Source: Clostridium beijerinckii (GTDB taxonomy: Bacteria; Bacillota; Clostridia; Clostridiales; Clostridiaceae). Taken from it: DNA of 64,000 nucleotides. This document shows, in pieces, positions 35,980-45,937 of the stretch (position 1 is its first letter; each line of letters starts with the position of its first letter). The translations under genes and the position numbers were made by a program. The stretch covers positions 3,620,001 to 3,684,000 of the forward strand of contig NZ_CP073653.1 in NCBI RefSeq assembly GCF_018223745.1. The letters are read 5' to 3'. Under the pieces are notes generated by a model. The model was not told where the DNA came from and did no database searches. It saw only the letters and a list, made by a program, of their open reading frames with translations.

Positions 35980-36643
35980 TATTACCCCTCCGTTTGCATA
36001 TCTGCTAATACATAATTAGTTATGCACTAAAAACAAACTATGCCATTTACTATATTTATAATATCGATACTAAGTAATTATAGCACCCCACATAATGGAA
36101 CTGCAAACATTAATTGCATGCTTTTATTCATCATATCCAATTTTCTATACTTTTTTGAACAAAATCTACCATATCATGTTTCCCTTTCCAATTTATTCTT
36201 GCTTAGATTTCAAATACTTCCCACACATCTATTTTTATTGTGTCCTTTTCATTCTGCTATTTATTTTAATTTATAGTAAAACCTTTTTAATCCATATACT
36301 CAACTCCCAATCCTAAAATATTTAGGCACTATATAGCTTGTAATAAAAATCCAATTCACTTAAATATCAATTTAAATTTATAAGCACTTTAGAAATAATA
36401 AAAGCCGCCATTTCTAGTGTCAAATTGTTTTGCAAACTCAATTTACAAAAGAAGTGAGTTTAATAGTATCATCTTCAAGTAAAATATTTCTTGGGAGCAC
36501 ATAGCTGATAAGCGACATACTATCAGATGACTTTATTGAGTTTACTAGCTCAGGAAGTGAATATAATTACAAAAACTAATCTCAATATGAATATCACAAA
36601 CTCTTTCCGCGAATAATAAATAAAAAGTAAGGTGGTGATATAA
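35980..36643. other. Gene-free stretch
   Basis: About 660 bp, very AT-rich, with short frames lacking ribosome binding sites. I see no repeat shared with other parts of the window and no clear terminator. It separates the zinc-ribbon operon promoter from the small gene at 36644. Confidence 0.45.
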
Positions 36644-36763
36644 ATGGGATCTTCTCAATACAACAGAAATAAGAATGACAAGAGCAATGTTGATAAGATG
36701 AAAGGCAAGAATAATCGTGATAAAGGCAACAATCAAGTTGGCTCAACAGATAATGGAAAATAA
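36644..36763 (+). CDS. Small hydrophilic Lys/Asn-rich protein, 39 aa
   Basis: ATG at 36644 with AAGGTGGTG upstream and a strong terminator 50 bp after the stop. The peptide starts MGSSQYNRNKNDKSNVDKMK and is extremely hydrophilic. The composition and size resemble minor spore or stress proteins, but I cannot assign a family. The compact promoter-gene-terminator layout supports it being real. Confidence 0.6.
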   Translation: MGSSQYNRNKNDKSNVDKMKGKNNRDKGNNQVGSTDNGK

Positions 36764-36814
36764 TCTATTTTACTTAAATATACTATAACTAAAATAACAG
36801 CAAATATATAACCA

Positions 36815-36857
36815 AAAAACACAGCCTGCATCTATACTCACTAGGCTGTGTTTTTTC
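36815..36857 (+). terminator. Terminator after the 39-residue gene
   Basis: AACACAGCCT (36818-36827) pairs with AGGCTGTGTT (36843-36852), followed by TTTTT. Confidence 0.85.
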
Positions 36858-36937
36858 ACATTATTTTTTATATAAATTTTTAATTCAAATTTTAAAATAC
36901 TAATTAAGCAAGAGTACAAATTCACTAGAAAACCTAA

Positions 36938-37173
36938 ATTCTACTTATAATTTAGACCATACTAGAAAGAGAGATTACTCTTTTTTGTAGCATTGCATTG
37001 AGAATAAAGATGTAAGATTTCTTCATTAGAAGTTGTTCAATTATTGTTTGTCACAATTTTATATTGGGAACAAACAGTAATTGGTGCAACTTCTAATGTT
37101 AGAAATCATCAGCTTTTATTCTCTAGCAATCGAAAAACAGAGTATTCTCTCTTTCGGTTGAGTATGAATTATA
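36938..37173. repeat. Large palindromic repeat, family A copy 3
   Basis: A long self-complementary block next to the polC stop. Outer arms are AGAAAGAGAGATTACTCTTTT and AGAGTATTCTCTCTTTC. Then TGCATTGAGAATAAA with TTTATTCTCTAGCA, TTCATTAGAAGTTGTTC with the complementary GTGCAACTTCTAATG, and a tip with TTGTCACAAT. It corresponds, in inverted orientation, to 42757-43030 and 57570-57820 but is more diverged. Confidence 0.65.
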
Positions 37174-37175
37174 AT

Positions 37176-40100
37176 CTACACTGCGTCAAAGAAGCTCATT
37201 TGATCACTTTCTGGAAGGCCATTTAAACAATCAAATTTTCTAAGAAGTTCTATGGCAGCATTACCAATCTTTGAACGTTTCTTTACATCATCTACTGAAT
37301 TAAATTCCTTTTCCTTTGCTGCACTTGCTATACCTTCTGCCGCTACATTTCCCATACCTGCTATACTGTTTATTGGTGGTCTTATTCCATCTTCTTCTAG
37401 CTGGAATTTTGTAGCACTAGATTTATATAAATCAATTGGAAGGAATTTAAATCCTCTTTCATACATTTCTAAAACTATTTCAAGGTCATCATACATATCC
37501 TTATCTTTAGGACCAGCATCATTTCCAAGAGCCTGAATTTCCTGCATCTTTGCTTTAACCTTTTCTTTTCCAAAGATCATAAATTCTGCATCAAAGGCTT
37601 TTGCTCTTATAGTAAAGTATGTTGCATAATAAGCCTGAGGTATATGAACTTTAAACCATGCTATTCTAAATGCCATCATTACATAAGCTGCTGCATGGGC
37701 TTTAGGGAACATGTATTTTATCTTTTTACAAGACTCTATATACCATTCTGGCACATCATGTTCTCTCATCATAGCTTCATATTCTGGAAATTTAGGTTCT
37801 TTTAAGGCTTTACCTTTACGAACAGTTTCCATTATTTTAAATGCGGTATTAGGTGGAAGTCCTTTTCTAATTAAGTAAACCATGATATCATCTCTGGTAC
37901 ATACCGCATCACTTATGCTGGTAATTACTCCATTATCAATTAAGTCCTTAGCATTTCCAAGCCATACATCTGTACCATGTGAAAGTCCTGATATACATAA
38001 TAAATCTGAGAAAGTCTTTGGTTTTGTATCTACAAGCATTCCTCTTACGAATTTAGTACCAAACTCAGGAATTCCAAATGTTCCAACCTCTGAATTTATC
38101 TGATTTGGAGTTACCCCAAGAGCCTTTGTTGAGAAGAATAAGGACATAGTATCCTTGTCATCCATAGGAATCTCATGTGGATCAACCCCTGTTATATCTT
38201 GAAGCATTCTTATAACTGTCGGGTCATCGTGCCCTAGTATATCAAGCTTCAATAGATTTTGGTCAATAGAGTGATAATCAAAATGTGTTGTTATAATATC
38301 AGAATTAGCGTCATCAGCTGGATGCTGCACAGGGCAGAATTCAAATATTTCTCTTCCCTTTGGTACAACTATAATTCCACCTGGATGCTGACCTGTAGTT
38401 CTTTTTATACCAGTACACCCTACTGAAATTCTCATTGTTTCAGCCTTGTTTATTGGAAGATTCTTTTCTTCATAATATTTTTTAACATAACCAAACGCTG
38501 TTTTTTCTGCTATAGTACCTATAGTCCCTGCTTTAAATGTTGTTCCCTTTCCAAAGATAACTTCTGTATATCTATGGGCTTTTGCCTGATATTCCCCTGA
38601 GAAGTTTAAATCTATATCTGGTTCTTTATCTCCATTAAAGCCTAGGAATGTTTCAAATGGTATATCTATTCCATCTTTATGAAGCTTTTCTCCACAAACA
38701 GGACATACTTTATCTGGCAAGTCAAAGCCGTTTAGAACGCCATAATCCTCAAAATCAGAATACTTACACTTAGGACATCTATAATGAGGTGGAAGCGCAT
38801 TAACTTCTGTTATACCAGTCATATTTGCAACGAAGGATGAACCAACAGATCCTCTGGAACCTACTAAGTATCCATCTTCATTTGATTTCCATACCAGCTT
38901 CTGAGCTATGATATACATTACTGAGAATCCATTTTTTATAATAGAATCCAGCTCTTTATCAAGTCTTGCCTGAACTATTTCTGGAAGTGGATCTCCATAA
39001 AGTTCATGAGCTTTTTCATAAGCTATATCTTTTATTGTCTGCTCACAACCTTCTATATGTGGTGGACATTTTTCAGGAGAAATTGGGCTTATTTGCTCAC
39101 ACATATCTGCTACTATATTAGTATTTGTAACTACAACTTCATAAGCTTTTGTTCTTCCTAAATAAGAGAATTCATCAAGCATTTCTTCAGTAGTTCTTAA
39201 ATATAATGGTGCTTGATTATCTGCATCCTTAAATCCCTGTCCTGCTTCTAATATACGTCTGTATATTTCATCTTCAGGATCTAGGAAGTGAACATCTCCA
39301 GTTGCCACTACAGGCTTTCCTAATCTTTCTGCAAGTTCTACAATCTTTTTATTAATTTCTTTTAAATATTCTTTATTTGGAACTTGCTCCTGTCTTACTA
39401 AGTAATCATTATTACCTAAAGGTTGAATTTCTAAGTAATCATAGAAATTAGCAATTTCCTCAATTTGTTCTTCTGGTTTTCCAAGAAGTATTGCTTGATA
39501 TAATTCCCCTTCACTACAAGCACTTCCAATAATTAAACCTTCAGAATATTTCTTAAACATGCTCTTTAATATACGTGGTTTTTTATAAAAATAATCTAAA
39601 TGAGAATATGATACCAATTTATATAAGTTCTTTAACCCCACGTAATTTTTTGCTAGTATTATTGCATGATGAGTTTTAACCTTTTTATATGCTACTTTCT
39701 TAGCTTCTTCATCAGCTGCATATAAATCTATATCTGATAGAGTTTGTGCACCTCTTTCTTTTAGCTTTTCAATCATTATGTTAAATACCTTAACAGTTGT
39801 ATCAACATCATCTAAAGCTCTATGGGCAACTTCAACCTTTATTCCAAGATTCTTAGCAATTCTTCCTAGCTTATAAGATTTATAATCAGGGAATACATCT
39901 TGCGCTAATCCCAAAGTATCTACATAGGTAAAATCAAACTCATAACCTAAAACTTTCGCATTATGCTTTAAGAATCCAATATCAAAGTCAGCATTATGCG
40001 CAACTAAAACACTTCCTTCAATAAATTCAAGCAATTTAGGGAAAACTTTATCAATGGTTTCTGCATTTTTTACCATATCATCAGTTATCTTTGTAACCTC

Positions 40101-41525
40101 TACAACTCTCATAGGAATTGACTTTTGAGGGTTTACAAAAGTACTAAACTTATCTATAACCTTACCATCCTTAATTTTCATTACTCCTATTTCAGTAATC
40201 TTTTCTGTCTGAGGAGAAAAACCTGTAGTTTCTAAATCAAGAACGCAGTATACTGTATCAATACTTTCTTCCCTAACATTTGTTACAGATGGCTTTTTAT
40301 CAGGTGCTAGGTAAGCTTCAACTCCATATATGACTTTCATATCTGGATTATCTCTTCCAAGCAATTTGTGCGCTTCTGGAAATGACTGAACTACTCCGTG
40401 ATCAGTTATAGCAATAGACTTCATTCCCCAGCCCATAGCTCTCTTAATTAAATCACTAGCACTAGACATGGCATCCATCTGGCTCATTTGAGTATGCATG
40501 TGAAGCTCTACTCTCTTGACCTCAGAATTATCCTGTCTCTTATATTTCTTTATTCCATTTGTTTCAATAACAGTGTTAGCAATAAGTTCAACTTCATGAG
40601 AGAAATTACTATATCCTGCATTTCCAGCAAGTCTAAGCCCCTTAGCCTTTTTTATTCTAGAAAATACTTCATCATACTCAGTAGGCTTTGCAAAAATCTT
40701 GCAAGTCATTGAATTTGATCCATCATATAAATCAAAGGAGATTAACATCTTTCCACTTCTTAATTCTTTTGCTTCTAAATTAGATATTTCACCCTCTAAA
40801 GCTACTCTTCCCTCATCAGGCGTTATATCATTAATTTTAATTATGTTTTCCTTAATATTAGCATTTCGCCCTAAAATCAAGAATGGATTACTTGCCTTTT
40901 TGCCATCACCCTCAGCTTTTACCTCTGGCTTACCTTCTTCAGCTTTAGGTACTTCAGGAGGATTATTGCTTTGGTTAATTTTTATTTCTTTAATAACTTT
41001 CATCTCATTAGCACGTTTATCTTCTGCAATTTTTACTAATTCTTCGCTATCTATTTGGTCAATAAAGTTGATATTATAATGTTTCCCGTACATATGCTTT
41101 ATAGCTTTATTAATTTGCTTATCATATTCCATGGTTTTTAGAAAACCTGCTACAGGAATTTTAAAATTAAAATTTATAGTATTTCCTTCTATTTCATAGT
41201 CACTATTATTAACCGCTGCCTTTAATGCAGGATACTTTGTAGATAAGGAATATACGATATTTTTCAATTCTTTTTCTATAGGTCTTATTTCGACCTCGTC
41301 ACTATACTTTACAATAATTTTAGAATCATTTAATCCGAATTTACCTTTTATAAAACTATTGAAACTTTCAATTTCCCCTAGTTCAATATAATTATCTGAA
41401 CTAATTTCCATTTCCAGCACTTTAGTTTTCTTACGCAAGACTACGGATTGTATAACGGCAGTATTTATGCTGCCAGCCGATTCATAATCACTAAAAGCTT
41501 CATTTATTCTCTTCATACTACTCAT
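37176..41525 (-). CDS. polC: DNA polymerase III alpha subunit, PolC type
   Basis: The Gram-positive replicative polymerase, 1449 residues, of normal length. In order: an N-terminal domain, an OB fold at about 225-315, a PHP domain starting with 'HMHTQMSQMD' (342-351), and a DEDD proofreading exonuclease inserted in the PHP ('VLDLETTGF' near 428-436). A zinc-binding region follows ('CPKCKYSD', 'KVCPVCGEKL'), then the catalytic palm/fingers with 'EPDIDLNFSGEYQ', and the C-terminal duplex-binding part. ATG at 41525 or the one three codons later; an AAAGG site serves either. Stands alone. A family A hairpin abuts the stop codon. Confidence 0.98.
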   Translation of the reverse strand: MSSMKRINEAFSDYESAGSINTAVIQSVVLRKKTKVLEMEISSDNYIELGEIESFNSFIKGKFGLNDSKIIVKYSDEVEIRPIEKELKNIVYSLSTKYPALKAAVNNSDYEIEGNTINFNFKIPVAGFLKTMEYDKQINKAIKHMYGKHYNINFIDQIDSEELVKIAEDKRANEMKVIKEIKINQSNNPPEVPKAEEGKPEVKAEGDGKKASNPFLILGRNANIKENIIKINDITPDEGRVALEGEISNLEAKELRSGKMLISFDLYDGSNSMTCKIFAKPTEYDEVFSRIKKAKGLRLAGNAGYSNFSHEVELIANTVIETNGIKKYKRQDNSEVKRVELHMHTQMSQMDAMSSASDLIKRAMGWGMKSIAITDHGVVQSFPEAHKLLGRDNPDMKVIYGVEAYLAPDKKPSVTNVREESIDTVYCVLDLETTGFSPQTEKITEIGVMKIKDGKVIDKFSTFVNPQKSIPMRVVEVTKITDDMVKNAETIDKVFPKLLEFIEGSVLVAHNADFDIGFLKHNAKVLGYEFDFTYVDTLGLAQDVFPDYKSYKLGRIAKNLGIKVEVAHRALDDVDTTVKVFNIMIEKLKERGAQTLSDIDLYAADEEAKKVAYKKVKTHHAIILAKNYVGLKNLYKLVSYSHLDYFYKKPRILKSMFKKYSEGLIIGSACSEGELYQAILLGKPEEQIEEIANFYDYLEIQPLGNNDYLVRQEQVPNKEYLKEINKKIVELAERLGKPVVATGDVHFLDPEDEIYRRILEAGQGFKDADNQAPLYLRTTEEMLDEFSYLGRTKAYEVVVTNTNIVADMCEQISPISPEKCPPHIEGCEQTIKDIAYEKAHELYGDPLPEIVQARLDKELDSIIKNGFSVMYIIAQKLVWKSNEDGYLVGSRGSVGSSFVANMTGITEVNALPPHYRCPKCKYSDFEDYGVLNGFDLPDKVCPVCGEKLHKDGIDIPFETFLGFNGDKEPDIDLNFSGEYQAKAHRYTEVIFGKGTTFKAGTIGTIAEKTAFGYVKKYYEEKNLPINKAETMRISVGCTGIKRTTGQHPGGIIVVPKGREIFEFCPVQHPADDANSDIITTHFDYHSIDQNLLKLDILGHDDPTVIRMLQDITGVDPHEIPMDDKDTMSLFFSTKALGVTPNQINSEVGTFGIPEFGTKFVRGMLVDTKPKTFSDLLCISGLSHGTDVWLGNAKDLIDNGVITSISDAVCTRDDIMVYLIRKGLPPNTAFKIMETVRKGKALKEPKFPEYEAMMREHDVPEWYIESCKKIKYMFPKAHAAAYVMMAFRIAWFKVHIPQAYYATYFTIRAKAFDAEFMIFGKEKVKAKMQEIQALGNDAGPKDKDMYDDLEIVLEMYERGFKFLPIDLYKSSATKFQLEEDGIRPPINSIAGMGNVAAEGIASAAKEKEFNSVDDVKKRSKIGNAAIELLRKFDCLNGLPESDQMSFFDAV

Positions 41526-41740
41526 TAACCTTTTCTAAAAAATTTTCAGTATGCTACTATTATATAGATTAAACTTGCAATTTGTTAAGCTTCAAAAAAA
41601 CGCATAGAAATAATTCTATCAAAAAAGTATTCCTATACCTCCCTCATATTTAATCTAGATAATATTTATATTATTTTTCAATCTCAACTAATTTTTCATT
41701 TGTACAATAATTAATCAATTAGTAGTTTTCCGACATTTAA

Positions 41741-41899
41741 GGCATATGAACAAAAATAACGAGCCCAAAATACCATAATTATTTTTCATTAGGCGAAAAA
41801 GCAGATTGGACTCATAGCAAGTCTATTAGTGCAATTTGCTGATGAAGCATAATGGAAAATAAGCTTGGTAGATGGACTTGTTATTTTTTTGATTATGCC
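41741..41899. mobile_element. 159 bp MITE-like element, copy 2
   Basis: Starts GGCATATGAAC and ends TTTTTGATTATGCC, in the same order as 24272-24430 with no gaps. The inner stem reads GCAGATTG/CAATTTGC where copy 1 has GTAGATTG/CAATCTAC, so a C-G pair replaces T-A. Flanks read ATTTAA before and TAACTA after, possibly a short TAA duplication. Lies in the 500 bp gap between polC and the unknown gene at 42030; the rest of the gap shows nothing else. Confidence 0.78.
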
Positions 41900-42029
41900 T
41901 AACTATCATTCCATAATCTAATAATGTTGTCAAGGCAAAAGAATGTTTGCTAATTCTATTAGACGTTGAATTCACTGGCAAATTAATAAATAATAAAATT
42001 TGCATACATTCTTCTTAGAGTGAAACTAT

Positions 42030-42647
42030 TTATTTTAACTCAGAATGGCACCTGCCAACCGTTTCCTTTATTGCCATAGCGTTCTCATTTTCTGATGAAA
42101 TAACTAACTGACTTATGTAATTATTATTAAATATCTCACAGTAAAATTCCTTACTCATTTCATCAATTTCTTCATAATTTTCACTTAACTTCTGTAATAA
42201 ATCCTCTTCACCAAGTCCAGCGTTATCTATGAAATAATATAGATTCATTCTATTTACATATTCTTCAATTCTTTTAAAATTATACTTATTTACAACAAAT
42301 CCTATTACATAATCTTTATCAGTTTTTTTAGTTCCCTTTTTTATGCTAATACCAAACATAGATACTTCTGGTACCTTCTTTATTTCAAACTTCTTATATG
42401 CTATTCTTGAAATTCCTAAATGCTCTACTATTTCTTCAACTGGAACCTCATGCTCCACTTGATTTCCAAAATACAACATTCTAGAGTCTAAAACTATTAA
42501 ACAAAGGTTCTCTCCAATCATTTCATTTAAGACCTTTACTTTAAATTCATCGCTTTTCTTCATTCCATAGTATTCCACGAAAGTTTTAACTCCATCCTCA
42601 TCTTCTTCGCTTCTTACCTTCAATTTATTCCCGCCAAATAAAAACAT
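42030..42647 (-). CDS. Hypothetical protein, 205 aa
   Basis: A soluble 205-residue protein with mixed charge ('VKVLNEMIGENLCLIVLDSR', 'NKYNFKRIEEYVNRMNLYYF'). The ATG at 42647 is preceded by AAGGAGAAGG; the longer frame would start in that site. No recognised domain. It lies upstream of the polC region on the same strand, between the 159 bp element and the palindromic array. Conserved function unknown. Confidence 0.65.
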   Translation of the reverse strand: MFLFGGNKLKVRSEEDEDGVKTFVEYYGMKKSDEFKVKVLNEMIGENLCLIVLDSRMLYFGNQVEHEVPVEEIVEHLGISRIAYKKFEIKKVPEVSMFGISIKKGTKKTDKDYVIGFVVNKYNFKRIEEYVNRMNLYYFIDNAGLGEEDLLQKLSENYEEIDEMSKEFYCEIFNNNYISQLVISSENENAMAIKETVGRCHSELK

Positions 42648-42756
42648 ATTTTCCTTCTCCTTCATCAAGTGATATATAACATTATAATATATAATTGCTT
42701 GTTTAATAAATTAAAAACTGCAGAAATTTAAAATAATATTTTAAATTCTTATGTAG

Positions 42757-43030
42757 GTATCTATAGATAAACAACTTAGACCTGAACTTATGCATATAAC
42801 TCACCGAAAGGACAGGCACTCTGTTGTTTCGGTTACTGAGAATAAGTTGAGGCTTTCTAACATCATAAGTTGCACCATTTCAGCATGCTCCCGAGACAAG
42901 CTCGTGACAAGCAAAAATGGAACAACTTATGATGAAGAAATGCCTGCAACATATTCTCTAATGTAACACTGCACAAAAGAGTACCTGTCCTTTCTGATAT
43001 ATCAGATTTTTCAAGCTATAAGTATAATTC
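42757..43030. repeat. Large palindromic repeat, family A copy 1
   Basis: Outer arms CCGAAAGGACAGGCACTCTG and AAAAGAGTACCTGTCCTTTC; then GTTACTGAGAATAAGTTG with AACATATTCTCTAATGTAAC. The tip is CATGCTCCCGAGACAAGCTC followed by GTGACAAGC. The predicted stem is about 100 bp with small bulges. Roughly 90% like 57570-57820 by eye. It is the first unit of a compound array reaching 43441. Confidence 0.78.
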
Positions 43031-43040
43031 TCAAATTGGA

Positions 43041-43154
43041 TATATATAGGGTTCCTAAATGATATTCGAACTTATGAAATTCCAATATCGCTGTTATTCA
43101 GGAAATTGAAACAGTTGATATGTATTGTTATCAATATGGAGCCCTATATAGATA
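43041..43154. repeat. Palindromic repeat, family C copy 1
   Basis: About 114 bp from TATATATAGGGTTCC to GAGCCCTATATAGATA; a near copy lies at 46268-46381. The arms TATATAGGG/CCCTATATA pair, and the inner ATCGCTGTTATTCAGGAAAT block is nearly identical in both copies. No coding potential. Confidence 0.78.
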
Positions 43155-43159
43155 AGCCA

Positions 43160-43441
43160 ATTATAAGTTAGATTTATACTATGAAATATATCCCAACTAG
43201 AAATGGGTAATATATTTTTGTGGAATGTTTCATTGGTAATTTTGATGGATGTGATTCTTTGGCTATAAGTTGTTCCAAATGTGCTAGTTCAAAGCTTGTT
43301 CTTTGAGGCTAGCACTTTGGGTACAACTTTATAGCCTTAGAATCACCCATCATAATTACCTAGAAACTGGAACAAAAGTATATTACTCATTTCGGTGAGG
43401 TATGCGCATAAGTATAGATTATAGTTGGGTTATCTATATAC
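43160..43441. repeat. Large palindromic repeat, family D copy 1
   Basis: Long nested stem: GGCTATAAGTTGT with ACAACTTTATAGCC, AATGTGCTAG with CTAGCACTTT, AATTTTGATGG with CCATCATAATTA. The tip contains TTCAAAGCTTGTTCTTTGAG. A damaged relative lies at 46385-46540. The right end, GTTGGGTTATCTATATA, resembles ends of families A and B. It lies about 90 bp 3' of thrS, just past its terminator. Confidence 0.7.
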
Positions 43442-43449
43442 AATATTAA

Positions 43450-43488
43450 AAGGAATAACTAAAGTGATGTTTACTTTAATTATTCCTT
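43450..43488 (-). terminator. Terminator of thrS
   Basis: AAGGAATAACTAAAGT (43450-43465) pairs with ACTTTAATTATTCCTT (43473-43488) with one mismatch. On the minus strand it is followed by TTAATATT. Confidence 0.75.
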
Positions 43489-43528
43489 AAATTCAATATC
43501 TTAATATTTCAGTATTATCTCTACTTAA

Positions 43529-45436
43529 TTATAGAGCTTTATTTTTAACTTCATTATTTATTCTTTCTATTAAATCTTCTAAATTTAATGTTCCCTCATC
43601 TCCATTACTTCTGCTGCGTAATGATATATTATTTTCTGCTTCTTCCTTTTCTCCAACAATAATAATGTAAGGAACCCTTTCATTTCTGGCTTCTCTTATT
43701 TTGTAACCTATCTTTTCATCTTTCTGATCAATTTCAACTCTTATACCTTCTGAGCTTAATTTATCTTTAATCTTTTCTGAATAGCTATTAAATTTATTTG
43801 ATATAGGAAGTATTTTTACCTGAACTGGAGAAAGCCATGTTGGAAACTTTCCAGCAAAATGTTCTATTAATATTCCTATAAATCTTTCTATACTTCCAAA
43901 TACTACTCTATGGATTACTATTGGTCTATGCCTTTCTCCATCACTACCTACATACTCTAATTCAAACCTTTGAGGCAATTGAAAATCTAACTGAATTGTT
44001 CCACATTGCCAAGTTCTGCCTATGCTATCTTCAAGATGAAAATCTATTTTAGGCCCATAAAAAGCTCCGTCACCCTCATTTATTTTATATTCAAGATTTA
44101 ATTCATCTAAGGCACCTTTCAATGAGCTTTCTGCTAATTCCCATTCTTCATCACTTCCCATTGAATCCTCTGGCCTTGTAGAAAGTTCTAAATTATACTT
44201 AAACCCAAATTTTGAATATACCTTGTCAATTAAATTAATAACGCCTTTTATTTCTGACTTTATTTGATCTGGTAACATAAATATATGTGCATCGTCTTGT
44301 GTGAATGCTCTTACTCTCATAAGACCATGGAGTGCTCCAGAAAGCTCATGTCTATGAACTCGTCCTAATTCTCCAACTCTCATTGGAAAATCTCTATATG
44401 AATGTGATTCTGATTTATAAACTAACATTCCACCTGGGCAATTCATTGGCTTTAAAGCAAATTCTTCTTCATCAATTGTTGAAGTATACATATTTTCTCT
44501 ATAATGATACCAATGCCCTGAAGTCTCCCATAGTTTCTTATTAAGCATTATTGGAGTTTCAATTTCAACATAACCATCTTCGTAATGTAATTTTCTCCAA
44601 AAATCTATTAGGGTATTTTTTAATATTACTCCTTTAGGAAGCATAAATGGAAATCCTGGACCTTCTTCTGCAAAAGTAAATAATTTTAATTCTTTTCCTA
44701 ATTTCCTATGATCCCTTTTCTTTGCTTCTTCTAAATTATGCAAATGCACTTCTAATTCTTTCTTACTAGAAAATGCAACTCCATAAACTCTTTGAAGCAT
44801 CTTATTTTTTTCATTTCCTCTCCAATATGCTCCAGCAACGCTTAATAGTTTAAATGCCTTAATATACTTTGTTGATGGAATATGAGGCCCTCTGCAAAGG
44901 TCTATATAATCGCCCTGTTTATATAAAGATATCTTTTCAGCTTCAGGAAGATCCTTAATAAGTTCTACTTTATATGTTTCTCCCTTTTCCTCCATTAATT
45001 TTATTGCTTCGTCTCTAGAAATATCGATTCTTTCAAAGCTAAGATTTTCATTTATTATTTTATTCATTTCTGCTTCAATTTTATTTAAATCTTCATTGGA
45101 TAATGAATTTTCAATATCAAAATCATAATAAAAACCATTGTTTATTGCAGGTCCTATAGCAAGCTTTGAATCCTTATAAATTCTTTTAACTGCTTGAGCC
45201 ATAACGTGAGAAGTAGAATGTCTTATAACTTCAACTGCTTTTTCATCATCGTAAGTTAAAATATTTACCTCATCATTATTTTTTAATTTGTAAGTTAAAT
45301 CTACTAATGTCCCATTTACTTCCCCCACTACTGCGACTTTAGCTAAGTTTTTACTAATTGAATTTGCTAAATCATAAATACTAGATTCATCTGCAATTTC
45401 TTTTATTGATCCATCTTTAAGTTTTATATTTATCAT
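43529..45436 (-). CDS. thrS: Threonyl-tRNA synthetase
   Basis: Class II synthetase of 635 residues, full length. TGS domain at 1-60; editing domain with the HxxxH pair His73/His77 ('RHSTSHVMAQAVK'); catalytic core with 'MNCPGGMLVYKSESHSYRDF' and motif 2 'RVHRHELSGALHGLMRVRAF'; C-terminal anticodon domain ending near 635. AGGAGG precedes the ATG. Under a T-box leader with an ACC specifier, so it is induced on threonine starvation. Confidence 0.98.
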   Translation of the reverse strand: MINIKLKDGSIKEIADESSIYDLANSISKNLAKVAVVGEVNGTLVDLTYKLKNNDEVNILTYDDEKAVEVIRHSTSHVMAQAVKRIYKDSKLAIGPAINNGFYYDFDIENSLSNEDLNKIEAEMNKIINENLSFERIDISRDEAIKLMEEKGETYKVELIKDLPEAEKISLYKQGDYIDLCRGPHIPSTKYIKAFKLLSVAGAYWRGNEKNKMLQRVYGVAFSSKKELEVHLHNLEEAKKRDHRKLGKELKLFTFAEEGPGFPFMLPKGVILKNTLIDFWRKLHYEDGYVEIETPIMLNKKLWETSGHWYHYRENMYTSTIDEEEFALKPMNCPGGMLVYKSESHSYRDFPMRVGELGRVHRHELSGALHGLMRVRAFTQDDAHIFMLPDQIKSEIKGVINLIDKVYSKFGFKYNLELSTRPEDSMGSDEEWELAESSLKGALDELNLEYKINEGDGAFYGPKIDFHLEDSIGRTWQCGTIQLDFQLPQRFELEYVGSDGERHRPIVIHRVVFGSIERFIGILIEHFAGKFPTWLSPVQVKILPISNKFNSYSEKIKDKLSSEGIRVEIDQKDEKIGYKIREARNERVPYIIIVGEKEEAENNISLRSRSNGDEGTLNLEDLIERINNEVKNKAL

Positions 45437-45555
45437 AAACTTGTTACCTCCTTCTTTAAGATTTTATAACATTAGATATATCTATAGGTTAATAATCGAT
45501 AACACAACTTATTCCAAATTGCGTCTCATACTTTTTTAAATTCATATATTTTTGT

Positions 45556-45800
45556 ACAAAAAAAGCACCCGTCCCAAGCCTTGGGACGAATGCATAATAT
45601 CCGTGGTTCCACCCAAATTGAATTAAATAAACTCAATTCTTCTCTAAAATTTTTAACGATTTTCACCGATGGCATTTCACAAAATCTGCTAATAAACCAT
45701 AGCTCCAGGGTAGTTTTTCTCATAGTCATATTTAGAAATGCTTACAGTCGGTGACATTTCCTCTCTGAAAACTGTACTCTATAATACTTTTCCCTTTCAT
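45556..45800 (-). promoter_or_regulatory. T-box leader of thrS
   Basis: The T-box core GGGTGGAACCACGGA (minus strand, 45600-45614) is followed by the terminator stem GCACCCGTCCCAAG/CTTGGGACG..TGC (45565-45593) with a run of T. A threonine ACC triplet in ATGTCACCGACTG near 45750 fits the specifier loop. A compact leader of about 240 nt. Confidence 0.92.
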
Positions 45801-45937
45801 TGCCTGAAAATATTTAATTTTTAAGAGTTACGTGCACTTTGCTCTTATTAATAATAAATACTAGCACTTTTGTAGTATCTTGTAAATAGTTTTTACCACA
45901 AAAATTTTCTTGCTTCCATAAACTCAGTTATATACAA

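Noticed and set aside
37044..37226. A 60-codon open frame opposite the polC end
   Set aside because: It lies in the family A repeat and the polC coding sequence; a shadow.
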